Positions 1 to 15,328 of a stretch of DNA of 64,000 nt are shown piece by piece. The notes beneath the pieces are model-generated. The model did not search any database. It was not told the DNA's origin and was given only the letters and a program-made list of their open reading frames with translations. This DNA is from Gammaproteobacteria bacterium Ga0074134 (GTDB lineage: Bacteria; Pseudomonadota; Gammaproteobacteria; Ga0077554; Ga007554), in assembly GCA_001464965.1 (NCBI GenBank), contig LNEJ01000030.1, forward strand, positions 1 to 64,000, written 5' to 3'. Within the stretch, counting starts at the first letter, position 1; each line of letters opens with the position of its first letter. Position numbers and translations under genes: made by a program.

Positions 1-114
1 CGTGTCACGGTCAGCCTGATCGCCCCGATTGCGATGGACGAGGGGTTGCGTTTTGCGATTCGTGAGGGCGGCCGTACTGTCGGCGCCGGTGTTGTAAGTA
101 AGGTGATCGAGTAA
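1..114 (+). CDS. tuf: Elongation factor Tu, C-terminal end (partial)
   Basis: The window opens inside a reading frame that gives the last 37 residues of EF-Tu (domain III, ending [10 protein letters not shown]) before TAA at 112-114. EF-Tu carries aminoacyl-tRNA to the ribosome as a GTP complex. Position directly upstream of tRNA-Trp, secE and nusG is the standard bacterial arrangement. The N-terminal GTPase domain lies outside the window, so whether this copy is tufA or tufB cannot be read from sequence; the neighbourhood matches tufB of Escherichia coli. Confidence 0.95.
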   Translation, partial: RVTVSLIAPIAMDEGLRFAIREGGRTVGAGVVSKVIE

Positions 115-198
115 GACAGTTTCGGCTTCCATGCTGCCGTGAGCGCCCGTTGTTGGGCTCGGCAGCCCGGAGGCCGCAACCAGAAAACGTAAGGTTCT

Positions 199-274
199 AG
201 GCCAGTAGCTCAATTGGCAGAGCGGCGGTCTCCAAAACCGCAGGTTGGGGGTTCGATTCCCTCCTGGCCTGCCA
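199..274 (+). tRNA. tRNA-Trp (anticodon CCA)
   Basis: A 76-nt cloverleaf with acceptor stem AGGCCAG/CTGGCCT, D-arm AGCTCAATTGGCAGAGC, anticodon CCA at 232-234, T-loop GGTTCGATTCC and an encoded GCCA 3' end. CCA reads UGG, so this is tRNA-Trp. It lies between tuf and secE, where a tRNA-Trp is commonly found in proteobacteria, and is probably processed from the tuf transcript. Confidence 0.97.
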
Positions 275-308
275 CAATCCGGCGGTTACCGGAATTATAG
301 AAGCAGGC

Positions 309-656
309 ATGGCAGATAAAATAAAGTTAACATTGGCGGTTCTGGTGGTGAGTGGGGCAATAGGCGCCTTTTATTACTACGCAGATCACTCCATGCTGTT
401 GCGTGTCATCGGTATCTTGGTGGCGATGGGCATTTCCACTGCCATTGCGCTACAAACCGCCGTCGGCCAGAAGACGCTAGGTTTTATTCGTGAGTCTCAG
501 GTTGAGGTGCGCAAGGTCGTCTGGCCGACACGTAAAGAAACGCTGCAAACGACGCTGGTCGTAATGGTCATGGTTGTCGTGGTTGCCATTTTTCTGTGGC
601 TGGTTGATATGTTTTTGTTGTGGGCGGTTCGATTTTTGACCGGTCAGGGAGGCTGA
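309..656 (+). CDS. secE: Preprotein translocase subunit SecE
   Basis: SecE is the small essential subunit of the SecYEG inner-membrane protein channel. The 115 residues contain two N-terminal hydrophobic segments (about 8-26 and 32-50), the conserved cytosolic amphipathic stretch [20 protein letters not shown] and a C-terminal membrane helix, giving the three-helix gammaproteobacterial form. The VVWPTRKE motif is diagnostic. It is followed 4 nt later by nusG, the usual secE-nusG operon. Confidence 0.97.
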   Translation: MADKIKLTLAVLVVSGAIGAFYYYADHSMLLRVIGILVAMGISTAIALQTAVGQKTLGFIRESQVEVRKVVWPTRKETLQTTLVVMVMVVVVAIFLWLVDMFLLWAVRFLTGQGG

Positions 657-660
657 ACGC

Positions 661-1194
661 ATGGCGATGCGCTGGTACGTGGTTCACGCCTATTCCAATT
701 TTGAGAATCAAGTGGTGCGCTCCCTCAAGGAACGCATTGCCCGTAGTGGCTTGCAGGATCAGTTCGGTGAGGTCCTGGTGCCGACGGAAGAAGTGGTAGA
801 GATGCGTTCTGGCCAGAAGCGCAAAAGTGATCGCAAGTTCTTCCCCGGTTATGTCCTTGTGCAGATGGAGATGAATGATGCGACTTGGCATCTGGTAAAG
901 GAAGTGCCCAAGGTGCTGGGTTTCGTCGGCGGCACGACCGAACGTCCCGCCCCTATTACTGATCGTGAGGCTGAGAGAATTCTGCAGCGCGTTCAGGAGG
1001 GGGTCGAGAAACCCAGGCCGAAAGTGTTGTTTGAGCCGGGCGAAGTAGTGCGTGTTACCGAAGGGCCATTTGCCGATTTCAACGGTGTGGTTGAAGAGGT
1101 TAATTACGAGAAGAGCCGCTTGCGCGTGGCGGTTTTGATTTTTGGACGTTCGACCCCGGTGGAGCTGGAGTTCGGGCAAGTCGAGAAGGGATAG
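661..1194 (+). CDS. nusG: Transcription termination/antitermination factor NusG
   Basis: NusG binds RNA polymerase through its N-terminal NGN domain and contacts Rho or ribosomal protein S10 through its C-terminal KOW domain. The protein has 177 residues, the usual length. It starts [15 protein letters not shown], contains [10 protein letters not shown] in the NGN domain and [20 protein letters not shown] in the KOW domain, and ends [10 protein letters not shown]. The ATG is 4 nt after the secE stop, so the pair is translationally close. Confidence 0.98.
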   Translation: MAMRWYVVHAYSNFENQVVRSLKERIARSGLQDQFGEVLVPTEEVVEMRSGQKRKSDRKFFPGYVLVQMEMNDATWHLVKEVPKVLGFVGGTTERPAPITDREAERILQRVQEGVEKPRPKVLFEPGEVVRVTEGPFADFNGVVEEVNYEKSRLRVAVLIFGRSTPVELEFGQVEKG

Positions 1195-1300
1195 TCTCGG
1201 GAAGTTCCGGGTTGTAACTAACGGCCCGGGGCGTGTTGTGGCAACAGCCAATAAATTTTTTATGGGGAGCCGCAAGGCGTTTGAACCCGCGGAGTAGAAA

Positions 1301-1732
1301 ATGGCAAAGAAAATTACGGCCTACATTAAGTTGCAGGTCAAGGCCACCCAGGCCAATCCAAGTCCTCCCGTTGGCCCGGCACTGGGTCAGCGCGGTGTAA
1401 ATATCATGGAATTCTGCAAGGCATTCAATGCCCAGACGCAGGGCATAGAGCCGGGCACCCCGATTCCCGTGATCATTACGGTATATAGTGACCGCAGCTT
1501 TACTTTTATTACCAAGACCCCGCCGGCGTCAATTCTCTTAAAGAGAGCGGCTGGTATTTCAAGCGGCAGCAAAACCCCTCACACCAACAAGGTTGGCAAG
1601 GTCACCCGCGCGCAACTGGAAGATATCGCCAAGGTCAAAATGTCTGATCTGACGGCATCTGATATGGACGCGGCAGTGCGCACTATCGCTGGTAGCGCGC
1701 GCAGCATGGGCATTGAGACGGAGGGCGTATAA
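1301..1732 (+). CDS. rplK: 50S ribosomal protein L11
   Basis: L11 binds the GTPase-associated region of 23S rRNA and is needed for RelA activation. The 143 residues include the N-terminal motif [19 protein letters not shown], the central KTPPAS segment and the rRNA-binding C-terminal domain ending SMGIETEGV. The 106-nt spacer from nusG could carry a promoter and the L1-regulated leader, but I could not recognise a convincing L1 site by eye. It ends 1 nt before the ATG of rplA, consistent with translational coupling. Confidence 0.98.
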   Translation: MAKKITAYIKLQVKATQANPSPPVGPALGQRGVNIMEFCKAFNAQTQGIEPGTPIPVIITVYSDRSFTFITKTPPASILLKRAAGISSGSKTPHTNKVGKVTRAQLEDIAKVKMSDLTASDMDAAVRTIAGSARSMGIETEGV

Positions 1733-1733
1733 C

Positions 1734-2435
1734 ATGACTAAACTTGCGAAACGTTTTAAGCCCATCAGGGAAAAATTGCAGTCGGGCAAGCAATATTCGA
1801 TTGATGAGGCGTTGGGTTTGCTCAAGCAGTTTTCATCGGTGAAGTTTAATGAATCGATCGATGTCGCAGTGAATCTTGGCGTTGACCCCCGCAAATCTGA
1901 TCAGGTAGTCCGCGGCTCCACTGTGTTGCCTAACGGCACCGGCAAGGTAGTGCGTGTTGCTGTTTTCGCGCAGGGTTCGAATGCCGACGCAGCCAAGGCT
2001 GCGGGTGCGGACATCGTAGGGTTTGATGATCTTGCGGAATCGGTGAAGGCAGGCAGCATGGATTTTGATGTGGTCATCGCGACCCCCGATGCCATGCGCG
2101 TTGTTGGTCAGTTGGGCCAGATTCTTGGTCCCCGTGGGTTGATGCCTAACCCGAAGGTTGGCACCGTAACGGCCGATGTCGCTACAGCGGTGAGAAATGC
2201 CAAAGGCGGCCAGGTGCGTTACCGCACTGATAAAGCCGGCATTATCCAGTGCACGATCGGCAAGGTCAGCTTTGATGTTGATGCTTTGCGCGGCAATCTT
2301 CAGGCATTACTTGCTGATTTGAATAAAGCGAAGCCGAGCACTGCAAAAGGTATCTATTTGAAGAAGATTTCCGTGTCCAGCACCATGGGTCCGGGGATTA
2401 TTGTGGATCAGGCGTCACTGGCTGCTACAGCCTAA
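1734..2435 (+). CDS. rplA: 50S ribosomal protein L1
   Basis: L1 forms the mobile stalk at the ribosomal E site and represses translation of its own rplKA mRNA. I chose the ATG at 1734 (MTKLAKRFK) rather than the upstream in-frame start inside rplK, because the family begins MAKLTKR and this ATG lies just after the rplK stop. Diagnostic segments are [30 protein letters not shown] and [17 protein letters not shown]. Length is 233 residues, normal for bacteria. Confidence 0.97.
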   Translation: MTKLAKRFKPIREKLQSGKQYSIDEALGLLKQFSSVKFNESIDVAVNLGVDPRKSDQVVRGSTVLPNGTGKVVRVAVFAQGSNADAAKAAGADIVGFDDLAESVKAGSMDFDVVIATPDAMRVVGQLGQILGPRGLMPNPKVGTVTADVATAVRNAKGGQVRYRTDKAGIIQCTIGKVSFDVDALRGNLQALLADLNKAKPSTAKGIYLKKISVSSTMGPGIIVDQASLAATA

Positions 2436-2476
2436 ACAGAAATGTAAGACTTTGGGTTGGCGGCGGCAACGCCGCT

Positions 2477-2548
2477 GGCCGTCAAAGACCGTAGGTGTTT
2501 CGCTTAATGGGGCTGGTTTGAACTGGCCCCGCCTACGCAGATGGCGTA
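2477..2548 (+). promoter_or_regulatory. L10 leader RNA (autoregulatory site for L10-L12)
   Basis: In the 292-nt rplA-rplJ spacer, GCCGTC (2478-2483) can pair with GATGGC (2540-2545) and GTAGG (2491-2495) with CCTAC (2532-2536), separated by AAGACC on one side and GCA on the other. An inner hairpin GGGGC...GCCCC caps the structure. This matches the arrangement of the known L10 leader, where L10(L12)4 binds and blocks translation of rplJL. The call is from recognised sequence and pairing; no covariance search was run. Confidence 0.8.
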
Positions 2549-2727
2549 CCCGAGACAGGATTTTCCCTGGCGACGGTTGCCGTAAGGGTGGGGTACCTTT
2601 GTTGGTTGGCCGCTTTAGCGATCTGCTGATGGGTGCCCTGTGGTTTACGTGTTAAGCGTGAAGGTTGCTGATTGGCTTGTTAAGGAGCTGGCAGTGGCCG
2701 CTCGCGTTTACATACAGGGGAGCTCTC

Positions 2728-3252
2728 TTGTTAACACTAGAAGATAAAAAGGCCATTGTTGCTGAAATGGCCGGAGTTGCGAGCACCGCTCAAGCTGCGA
2801 TTGCGGCCGAGTACCGTGGCTTGACAGCAGAGCAGATGACCAAGTTGCGTGCCAATGCGCGCACGTCGGGTGTTTATCTGCGCGTTGTCAAGAACACGCT
2901 TGCCCGGCGTGCATTCGAGGGGACGGGCTTTGCTTGCATGTCGGCCTCGATGGTGGGCCCGCTGGTTCTGGCCTTCTCGACAGAGGAGCCTGCTGCCGCT
3001 GCCCGTCTGATGCGTGACTTCATGAAGGGTAATGACAAGCTGGTCGTCAAGGTTGTTGCGCTTGGTGGCAAGCTGTTGACTCCGGGTGATGTCGAGGCAT
3101 TGGCCAATATGCCGACACGCGATCAGGCGATCAGTCTGCTGATGGCGGTTATGAAGGCGCCTGTGGAGAAATTTGTCCGCACTTTGGCAGAGCCTACCAG
3201 CAAAATGGTCCGTACCGTGGCGGCTATCCGCGATCAGAAGCAGGCGGCTTGA
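2728..3252 (+). CDS. rplJ: 50S ribosomal protein L10
   Basis: L10 anchors L7/L12 dimers to the ribosome. The family N-terminus (LxLEDKKAIVAE) points to the TTG at 2728 as start, giving 174 residues, with a purine-rich site (CAGGGGAG) about 6 nt upstream; the longer in-frame version starting at 2665 would add 21 residues foreign to the family. Recognisable segments are VAAEYRGLT-like AAEYRGLTAEQMTKLR, GVYLRVVKNTLARRA and the acidic-hydrophobic C-terminus that binds L12. It is preceded by the L10 leader and followed by rplL. Confidence 0.95.
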   Translation: MLTLEDKKAIVAEMAGVASTAQAAIAAEYRGLTAEQMTKLRANARTSGVYLRVVKNTLARRAFEGTGFACMSASMVGPLVLAFSTEEPAAAARLMRDFMKGNDKLVVKVVALGGKLLTPGDVEALANMPTRDQAISLLMAVMKAPVEKFVRTLAEPTSKMVRTVAAIRDQKQAA

Positions 3253-3315
3253 TTCCCATTTATTTTTTATCCGCGTCATAAACCGCGGTCATACATTTTT
3301 ATTTAGGAGCGTAAC

Positions 3316-3693
<378 letters not shown>

Positions 3694-4332
3694 GTGTAGT
3701 TTTTCCTGGCCTGTAGGCCGGGGAGGTTCGCCTTTAGACCAGAAAGTTATGGGCGGGTCTCAAGCACACTGATGTGAAATGGCATAAGACGGCGGCTCTC
3801 AAGGGTTGCCGTCTGGCCACGGAGAGTGACGTTGATGGCGCGCTTTCTTATGGCGAGTGGATCTGCGTATCTTGATCTCGCCACTTGTCTGAGTTGATTC
3901 TTGATAAATATGGGATCTTTTTTGACTAGCCGATCTGAATTACTTAGGGTTGAAGTTTTTCAGGCGCGCTTGAGGGGAAGGTTTGTAAAGTATTCAGGCG
4001 AATCGCATCTGACACTGAACGAGTTATCAATAGATGGGTGCCCGGCAGACCCATACAATGTTATGCCGGGATAAGTTGCTTTTTGGCTGGTGGCCGGCGC
4101 CACCGGCCTTTTTCTGTTCCAACCATGCCCAGTCAGTCGATGGTTTGTTGCATGGCGTAGTGAAGTGTGGCCATGTTTAAACGTATTGCACGTTTGAGCA
4201 TGGATTAAAGCAAAACATGCCTTTTGTTTTTCGATCTGAAAAGGCCTGTGAACGGACTTTTCAGCGAATTATTTAGTTTGCCGTATGTTTATGGCTTCTG
4301 CCCGATTTGGTGATTGAATCTGAGGAACTCTG
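3694..4332 (+). other. rplL-rpoB intergenic leader (639 nt)
   Basis: No supportable protein-coding frame is present. The spacer contains a long-range hairpin with CCCGGCA at 4041-4047 and TGCCGGG at 4064-4070, followed closely by the terminator-like hairpin at 4092-4113. In Escherichia coli the equivalent, shorter spacer holds an attenuator that sets the ratio of stalk proteins to polymerase and an RNase III site; a similar role is inferred here from position and structure only. Confidence 0.55.
4092..4113 (+). terminator. Hairpin plus T-run between rplL and rpoB (attenuator)
   Basis: GGCCGG (4092-4097) pairs with CCGGCC (4103-4108) around a 5-nt loop and is followed by TTTTT. This has the form of an intrinsic terminator. 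Because rpoBC lies downstream on the same strand without another obvious promoter, it is more likely a partial terminator (attenuator) than an operon end. Confidence 0.7.
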
Positions 4333-7300
4333 ATGTCCTACTCCTTTACTGAGAAAAAAAGAATTCGCAAGGATTTTGGTAAGCGGCCCAGCATCTTGGA
4401 GACGCCATATCTGCTGGCGATTCAAGTGGAATCTTATCGCGATTTTCTGCAAGAGGGCGTTAGCCTGGAAAGTCGCCTGGATAAGGGGTTGCATCTCGCG
4501 TTCAAATCAGTATTTCCGATTGTCAGCTACACCGGCTATGCTGCGCTTGAGTATGTGAGCTATCGCTTGGGTACCCCGGTTTTCGATGTCAAAGAGTGCC
4601 AGTCGCGCGGCATGACGTACGCGGCCCCGCTGCGTGTCAAAGTGCGTCTGGTGATTTATGACAAGGAAGCACCTGCTGGCGCCAAGGCGATCAAGGATGT
4701 CAAGGAGCAGGAAGTCTACATGGGCGAACTGCCGTTGATGACGGGTAACGGCACCTTTGTGATAAATGGCACCGAGCGCGTTGTGGTGTCCCAGTTGCAT
4801 CGTTCGCCCGGCGTGTTTTTTGAGCATGACAAGGGTAAGACCCATTCTTCCGGGAAATTGCTGTTCTCGGCGAGGATCATTCCTTACCGCGGCTCCTGGC
4901 TGGATTTTGAATTCGATCCCAATGACTGCGTGTTCGTGCGTATCGATCGCCGCCGCAAATTGCCGGCGACAATGATTCTCCGCGCGCTGGGCTATAACAC
5001 CCAGCAAATGCTTGGCCTGTTCTTTGAGATGAACACCTTTAAGTTCGACCAGGATGGTATCCATCTGGAGCTGGTGGCCGACAGGCTGCGTGGCGAGAGT
5101 GCAGGGTTTGATATTAAAGATGCCAAGGGCAAGGTGATAGTGGAAGCGGGTCGCCGCATCATGGCCCGTCATATCAATGAGCTGAAGAAGGCCAATATCA
5201 CGCAGCTCACCGTGCCGCCTGAGTATGTGATAGGCAAGGTGGTTGCGCATGATGTAATCGATCAGGCCACAGGCGAAATCCTGGCAAATGCCAACGATGA
5301 ACTCACTGCCGAATTGCTGAACAAGTTGATCAAGTCAGGTGTTCGGGAAATCCAGGCGCTTTATACCAACGATCTGGATCGCGGCCCTTATATGTCGGAT
5401 ACCTTGCGCATTGACCATACGCGCAGCGATCTGGATGCTCAGGTTGAAATCTATCGCATGATGCGCCCAGGCGAGCCGCCGACCAAGGATGCGGCGCAAG
5501 CCTTGTTCAATAACCTGTTCTTTAGCTTCGAGCGTTACGATCTTTCGACTGTTGGGCGCATGAAATTTAACCGGCGCGTGGGCCGTACCGAGATTACCGG
5601 TCCTGGCGTGCTGTCCAACGAAGACATTATCGATGTCATGAAGGTCTTGATTGATATCAAGAACGGTAATGGCACAGTGGATGACATCGATCATCTTGGT
5701 AATCGCCGTATCCGCAGCGTCGGTGAAATGGTGGAGAATCAGTTCCGTGCGGGCCTGGTGCGCGTCGAGCGTGCCGTCAAGGAGCGTCTCAGCCTGGCTG
5801 AATCAGAAGGCTTGATGCCGCAGGAGCTGATTAACGCCAAACCTGTATCCGCCGTGATCAAGGAGTTCTTTGGTTCCAGCCAGTTGTCGCAGTTTATGGA
5901 TCAGAACAATCCGCTGTCCGAAATAACGCACAAGCGGCGTATATCGGCGCTTGGGCCGGGCGGTTTGACGCGCGAGCGGGCCGGATTTGAAGTGCGAGAT
6001 GTGCATCCCACCCATTATGGCCGGGTATGCCCGATTGAAACGCCTGAAGGTCCTAACATTGGATTGATCAATTCGTTGGCGGCGTATGCCCGCACCAATA
6101 GTTATGGCTTTCTGGAAACGCCCTATCGCAAGGTGCAAAATGGCAAGGTGACCGATCAGATTGAGTATCTGTCGGCCATTGAAGAAGGCCAATACATGAT
6201 CGCTCAGGCGAGCGCGACGCTGGATGCGGAAGGTCGTCTGATCGATGAGTTGGTGTCCTGCCGCCACCAGAATGAGTTTACGCTCGCAACCCCTGACCGG
6301 GCCGAGTACATGGACGTTTCGCCGAAGCAGATTGTGTCGGTGGCGGCATCGCTGATTCCGTTCCTGGAACACGATGATGCCAACCGTGCCTTGATGGGAT
6401 CCAACATGCAGCGCCAGGCGGTGCCGACCTTGCGTGCCGAGAAGCCGCTGGTGGGTACCGGCATGGAGCGGATCGTGGCCATTGACTCGGGTGTGACAGT
6501 GGTTGCGCTGCGTGGCGGCGTGATCAATTCTGTCGATGCGGGCCGAGTCGTGGTGCGCGTCAATGATGATGAGACGGTGCCGGGCGAGCCAGGTGTGGAT
6601 ATTTACAATCTGACCAAGTACACCCGCTCGAACCAGAACACCTGTATCAACCAGCGTCCGCTGGTGAATGTGGGTGATGTGGTGGCGCGCGGTGATGTGC
6701 TGGCGGATGGACCTTCGACCGATATGGGCGAGTTGGCGCTGGGGCAGAATATGCTGGTCGCCTTCATGCCATGGAACGGTTACAACTACGAGGATTCGAT
6801 CCTGATTTCGGAGCGGGTGGTGCAGGAGGATCGCTTCACCACCATCCACATCGAAGAGCTGACCTGTGTGTCGCGCGACACCAAGCTGGGGCCAGAGGAA
6901 GTCACTGCGGATATTCCGAACGTGAGTGAATCGGCGCTGGCCAAGCTGGATGAATCCGGGATTATCTATATCGGTGCGGAAGTGGTGCCGGGCGATATCA
7001 TGGTGGGCAAGGTAACCCCGAAGGGCGAAACCCAGTTGACACCGGAAGAGAAGCTGCTGCGGGCCATATTTGGCGAGAAAGCCTCCGATGTGAAGGACAC
7101 CTCGCTGCGAGTTCCCTCCGGTATGAACGGCACGGTGATCGATGTTCAGGTATTTACCCGTGATGGCGTGCAGAAAGATAAGCGTGCTCAGGATATCGAG
7201 CGCAGCGCTCTGGAGGGCGTCAAGAAGGATCTGCATGACCAATACCGCATCCTGGAAGATGATACTTATCAGCGTGTCGAGCAGCTCTTGCTGGACAAGG

Positions 7301-8412
7301 TCGCGGAAGGTGGCCCCAAGGGCTTGAAGGCGGGCGGCAAGGTTGCCGCCGAGTACCTGTCGGGCATGACGCGTGAAAAATGGTTTGAGATCCGCTTGCG
7401 CGATGAAGATGCCAACCAGCAATTGGAGCTGCTCGGCGAACAGCTTAAGCAGCAGCGCAAGGACTTTGAAGCCAAGCTCGAAGAAAAGCGTCTCAAACTG
7501 ATAGCGGGCGACGATCTGGCTCCCGGCGTGCTGAAAATGGTCAAGGTGTATTTGGCCGTGAAGCGCCGCATTCAGCCGGGTGACAAGATGGCCGGGCGCC
7601 ACGGTAACAAGGGTGTGGTGTCAATGATTGTGCCAGCCGAGGATATGCCGTACATGGCCGATGGCACGCCGGTTGATATTGTGCTGAATCCGCTGGGTGT
7701 GCCGTCGCGTATGAATGTCGGCCAGGTACTCGAAACGCATCTTGGCTGGGCGGCGAAGGGCCTGGGGCTGAAGATCGGACGCATGCTGGAGGCCAGAAGC
7801 AAAGTGTCCGAGGTGCGCGCCTTCCTGGGCCGTATCTATGACAGCAGCGGTAAAAAGGAAGATCTGGGTTCTCTGAACGATGACGAGATAATCGTGCTTA
7901 GCCAAAATCTCTCTAAAGGTGTTCCGACGGCGACACCGGTGTTTGATGGTGCGACCGAAGCGGAGATCAAGGCGATGCTGATGTTGGCGGATCTGCCGCC
8001 CAGCGGGCAGACGACGCTGTTTGATGGGCGTACTGGCGATGCCTTCGAGCGCCCGGTGACGGTGGGTTACATGTATATGCTCAAGCTGAACCACTTGGTG
8101 GATGACAAGATGCACGCGCGCTCCACGGGTCCCTACAGCTTGGTGACCCAGCAACCCTTGGGTGGCAAGGCGCAGTTCGGCGGACAGCGCTTCGGTGAAA
8201 TGGAGGTATGGGCGCTGGAGGCCTATGGCGCTGCTTATACCCTGCAGGAAATGCTCACCGTCAAGTCGGACGATGTCATGGGACGCACCAAGATGTACAA
8301 GAACATCGTGGATGGCGACCACCGTATGGAGGCAGCGATGCCGGAGTCCTTTAACGTGTTGATTAAAGAGATCCGGTCGTTGGGCATCGACATCGAGTTG
8401 GAGCAAAATTAA
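4333..8412 (+). CDS. rpoB: DNA-directed RNA polymerase subunit beta
   Basis: The beta subunit forms half of the RNA polymerase active-site cleft and binds rifampicin. The 1359 residues are full length for gammaproteobacteria. Landmarks are the start [18 protein letters not shown], the rifampicin region with [20 protein letters not shown] and [35 protein letters not shown], the beta flap, and the catalytic-region motif [15 protein letters not shown] near residue 1080. An SD-like GAGGAACTCTG precedes the ATG. It is followed 89 nt later by rpoC. Confidence 0.98.
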   Translation: MSYSFTEKKRIRKDFGKRPSILETPYLLAIQVESYRDFLQEGVSLESRLDKGLHLAFKSVFPIVSYTGYAALEYVSYRLGTPVFDVKECQSRGMTYAAPLRVKVRLVIYDKEAPAGAKAIKDVKEQEVYMGELPLMTGNGTFVINGTERVVVSQLHRSPGVFFEHDKGKTHSSGKLLFSARIIPYRGSWLDFEFDPNDCVFVRIDRRRKLPATMILRALGYNTQQMLGLFFEMNTFKFDQDGIHLELVADRLRGESAGFDIKDAKGKVIVEAGRRIMARHINELKKANITQLTVPPEYVIGKVVAHDVIDQATGEILANANDELTAELLNKLIKSGVREIQALYTNDLDRGPYMSDTLRIDHTRSDLDAQVEIYRMMRPGEPPTKDAAQALFNNLFFSFERYDLSTVGRMKFNRRVGRTEITGPGVLSNEDIIDVMKVLIDIKNGNGTVDDIDHLGNRRIRSVGEMVENQFRAGLVRVERAVKERLSLAESEGLMPQELINAKPVSAVIKEFFGSSQLSQFMDQNNPLSEITHKRRISALGPGGLTRERAGFEVRDVHPTHYGRVCPIETPEGPNIGLINSLAAYARTNSYGFLETPYRKVQNGKVTDQIEYLSAIEEGQYMIAQASATLDAEGRLIDELVSCRHQNEFTLATPDRAEYMDVSPKQIVSVAASLIPFLEHDDANRALMGSNMQRQAVPTLRAEKPLVGTGMERIVAIDSGVTVVALRGGVINSVDAGRVVVRVNDDETVPGEPGVDIYNLTKYTRSNQNTCINQRPLVNVGDVVARGDVLADGPSTDMGELALGQNMLVAFMPWNGYNYEDSILISERVVQEDRFTTIHIEELTCVSRDTKLGPEEVTADIPNVSESALAKLDESGIIYIGAEVVPGDIMVGKVTPKGETQLTPEEKLLRAIFGEKASDVKDTSLRVPSGMNGTVIDVQVFTRDGVQKDKRAQDIERSALEGVKKDLHDQYRILEDDTYQRVEQLLLDKVAEGGPKGLKAGGKVAAEYLSGMTREKWFEIRLRDEDANQQLELLGEQLKQQRKDFEAKLEEKRLKLIAGDDLAPGVLKMVKVYLAVKRRIQPGDKMAGRHGNKGVVSMIVPAEDMPYMADGTPVDIVLNPLGVPSRMNVGQVLETHLGWAAKGLGLKIGRMLEARSKVSEVRAFLGRIYDSSGKKEDLGSLNDDEIIVLSQNLSKGVPTATPVFDGATEAEIKAMLMLADLPPSGQTTLFDGRTGDAFERPVTVGYMYMLKLNHLVDDKMHARSTGPYSLVTQQPLGGKAQFGGQRFGEMEVWALEAYGAAYTLQEMLTVKSDDVMGRTKMYKNIVDGDHRMEAAMPESFNVLIKEIRSLGIDIELEQN

Positions 8413-8501
8413 GCGGGCGGCGTAATGCATAGGCAGGGAGAGGCCGCACGCCATGCGTGCGAGCTTCCTGCCCCATCCCTTATGAGTTAGGAGATACGGC
8501 A

Positions 8502-12716
<4,215 letters not shown>

Positions 12717-12784
12717 GTGTCTTGGGGGATCTCCGGGGAAGCCCGTGGGTCTCTCCATTGTTGAGATGTTCCAATATGACTCGA

Positions 12785-12814
12785 GGGGGGATGTGAACCA
12801 TCCCCCCTTTTTTT
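12785..12814 (+). terminator. Strong intrinsic terminator after rpoC
   Basis: A perfect 9-bp stem, GGGGGGATG (12785-12793) with CATCCCCCC (12799-12807), closes a 5-nt TGAAC loop and is followed by seven T residues. It lies 68 nt after the rpoC stop and ends the ribosomal protein-polymerase operon. Confidence 0.93.
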
Positions 12815-12866
12815 GTGGTGCGTCCGAAGGTCTCCCCGCTCATTTATCTGATAAGCTTCAGATATC

Positions 12867-14682
12867 ATGGCCAGCGATTATTTCACTACCGCCATTGGGC
12901 GGCATATCTGGGACACCAAGTACCGTTACCGGGAGGGTGGTGTCATCCACGATCATGCCGTCACGGACAGTTGGCGGCGGGTTGCGCGTGCGTTGGCAAG
13001 GGTGGAGGGGCTATCCCAGAGGGAGTGGGAGCAGCGTTTTTATGGCGTACTTGAGGGTTTCAAGTTTCTGCCCGGCGGCCGCATCCTGGCTGGGGCGGGT
13101 ACTGGCCATCGCGTGACGCTGTTCAACTGCTTTGTGATGGGGACAGTCGAAGATTCCATGGACGGCATTTTCGATGCGCTCAAGGAAGGGGCGTTGACCA
13201 TGCAGCAGGGTGGTGGCGTGGGCTATGATTTTTCCACGCTGCGGCCTCGGGGCGCGGCGGCGCGCAGCGTCGGGGCGGTGGCCTCCGGGCCGCTGTCGTT
13301 CATGCAAATATGGGACAGCATGTGCGCGACCATCCTCTCCACGGGTGCGCGGCGCGGGGCGATGATGGCTGCGCTGCGATCACCCTGATATTGAAGAGTT
13401 CATCGAGGCCAAACGTGACGCGCGGCGGCTACGCCATTTCAATCTCTCTGTGCTGGTGAGCGATGCCTTCATGGAGGCGGTGCGGCGCGATGAGGAATGG
13501 TTGCTGGTATTTCCTGTGCGCGAGCCGGGAGAGGCAGGTGAGATCGTTCAGCGTGTCTGGCCGGGCAGGCCCGATCCTGTCCCCTGCCGGGTCGCGCGCC
13601 GGGTGTCCGCCCGCGCCCTGTGGGCCAAGTTGATGCGCGCCACTTTTGATGCCGCCGAACCGGGGGTGTTGTTTGTTGACCGCATCAACCGCCTGAATAA
13701 CCTCTGGTATTGTGAGCAGATCAGCGCTACCAACCCGTGCGGCGAGATTCCGTTGCCGCCCTATGGGGCGTGTGATCTGGGGTCGATCAATCTGACGCGC
13801 TTTGTGCGCGAGCCGTTTTCCACCAATGCGCGGGTTGATATGGAAGGCATCGCTGCTACCGCTGTCATCGCCACGCGCATGCTGGATAATGTGATCGATC
13901 TGTCGCAGTTTCCTCTGCCGCGCCAGCAACAGCAGGCGCGGGGTTCGCGGCGCATTGGGCTTGGTATCACGGGACTTGCCGATGCGATGATCATGCTGGG
14001 CCTCACCTATGGCAGCGACGAGGCGCGCCGCTTTGCCGCGTCAGTGATGGAAACGGTTTGTCATGCCGCTTATCGTGCTTCGATCGAGCTGGCGAAGGAA
14101 AAGGGGAGTTTCCCGTTTTTCGAGAAGGTGGGATATTTGCAAGGCGAGTTCGTGCGCGCCTTGCCGCAGGATATCCGTGACAGTATCGCCGCGCATGGCA
14201 TCCGCAACAGCCATCTCACCGCCATAGCACCGACCGGCACGATCAGCCTGCTGGCCGATAATGTCTCCAGTGGACTTGAGCCGGCATTCGATTTTTATTA
14301 CACGCGCCGTGTGCTGGAGCTGGACGGTTCTTATACGGAATACCCGCTGACGGACTATGCCCTACGTGCGTGGCGTGACCTGCATAAGGATGCGCCCCTG
14401 CCTGCCGCATTTATCGACGCGCGCAGCCTGCCGCCGCAGACCCATCTGGACATGCAGGCGGCGCTGCAACCCTATGTGGATAATGCCATCTCCAAGACCA
14501 TCAACATTCCCCAAGACTATGATTTCGTTGCATTCCAGAATATCTATGAACTTGCCTATGATAAGGGGCTGAAGGGCTGCACCACGTTTCGTCCCAATCC
14601 GGTAACGGGGGAGGTGTTGCATGCCGTGGAGAATGCGGAGCGCGGCGTGCATTGTTGCACCGTGGAGCGGGAGGCGGATTAA
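12867..14682 (+). pseudogene. nrdJ: Adenosylcobalamin-dependent ribonucleotide reductase, frameshifted
   Basis: Class II ribonucleotide reductases make deoxyribonucleotides with B12 and need no oxygen. The first frame (12867-13388) gives FLPGGRILAGAGTG, NCFVMGTVEDSMDGIFDALKE and QQGGGVGYDFSTLRPRG, ending prematurely after RRGAMMAALRSP. A second frame resumes at about 13375 as CDHPDIEEFIEAKRDARR and runs to 14682 through NPCGEIPLPPYGACDLGS, APTGTISLLADNVSSGLEP and the C-terminal thiol tail HCCTVEREAD. The family reads RRGAMMAxLRCDHPDIE, so the join is unambiguous. The defect fits loss of one 5-nt unit from a GCTGC-type tandem at 13368-13377. All visible motifs downstream are intact, so this is a recent mutation, a sequencing error or, less likely, recoding. 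Confidence 0.85.
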
Positions 14683-14839
14683 GGAACCTCTGATTTAATC
14701 AGAGGTTCCTCGGCACATGGAGGTGCCGGCATTTTTTCGATCACGGAAAGTGATTGAAAAATGAAGAAAAGCAAAAATCACATTTTTTGCTTTTCGTACT
14801 CTGAGAATTCCAGGATGGAATTATTCAGAGCTTCCTTAA
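14679..14839. repeat. Hairpin repeat element, full copy (family A)
   Basis: The element is bounded by imperfect inverted ends: TTAAGGAACCTCTGATTTAA on the left and the complement of TTATTCAGAGCTTCCTTAA on the right. Its left end is a perfect palindrome with 12-nt arms (GGAACCTCTGAT at 14683-14694) and a 3-nt loop. Inside are CGGCAC/GTGCCG followed by GCATTTTTT, which can terminate nrdJ, and a GAAAAGCAAAAA hairpin. The stop codon of nrdJ (14680-14682) is the TAA of the repeat end. Related copies occur at 21457, 58268 and 60535. Confidence 0.75.
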
Positions 14840-14965
14840 TACAATATCGCAGGTGGTGTGTTCGCAAGCGCTAACAATTTTTGCCGTGCGCCTTGCATGG
14901 CGGACGATTCTGGTTTAATCTTCCGCGTCTTGTGTCTGGCTGCCCGTACGGTGCGGCCATGCCCT

Positions 14966-15058
<93 letters not shown>

Positions 15059-15328
15059 TTATGTTGAACCCAATACTATTTGGTTAGAGTAGCATCCTCA
15101 CCACAGGCACGCATGGCATGTTGAGCGGTGCGTCGCGATTGCGGATTTGGCAGCCCCCCCTTTATTGCTACGATCACCCAGAGTCCCGGTATTGCCTGGA
15201 CAAAGGCCGTTGGTTTTCATATTCTTAAAACACGTGAGACTCTTGAAAAATACGCCATTGTGCGCGATTTTCGGTTTTACCAATGGCAAGAGCTTGTATA
15301 TTCACATGATGTGGTTTGAGGTAAAGAA

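Noticed and set aside
1195-1300. Possible L1-binding leader before rplK
   Set aside because: A regulatory leader is expected there, but I could not find a convincing L1-type stem-loop by eye.
2401-2655. 84-codon frame between rplA and rplJ
   Set aside because: It overlaps the rplA end and the L10 leader RNA, and its composition (Trp/Arg-rich) is not protein-like.
5803-7602. Long open frame of 599 codons on the minus strand, antisense to rpoB
   Set aside because: It is a shadow of the conserved rpoB reading frame; composition is His/Arg/Gln-rich, there is no RBS and no family resemblance.
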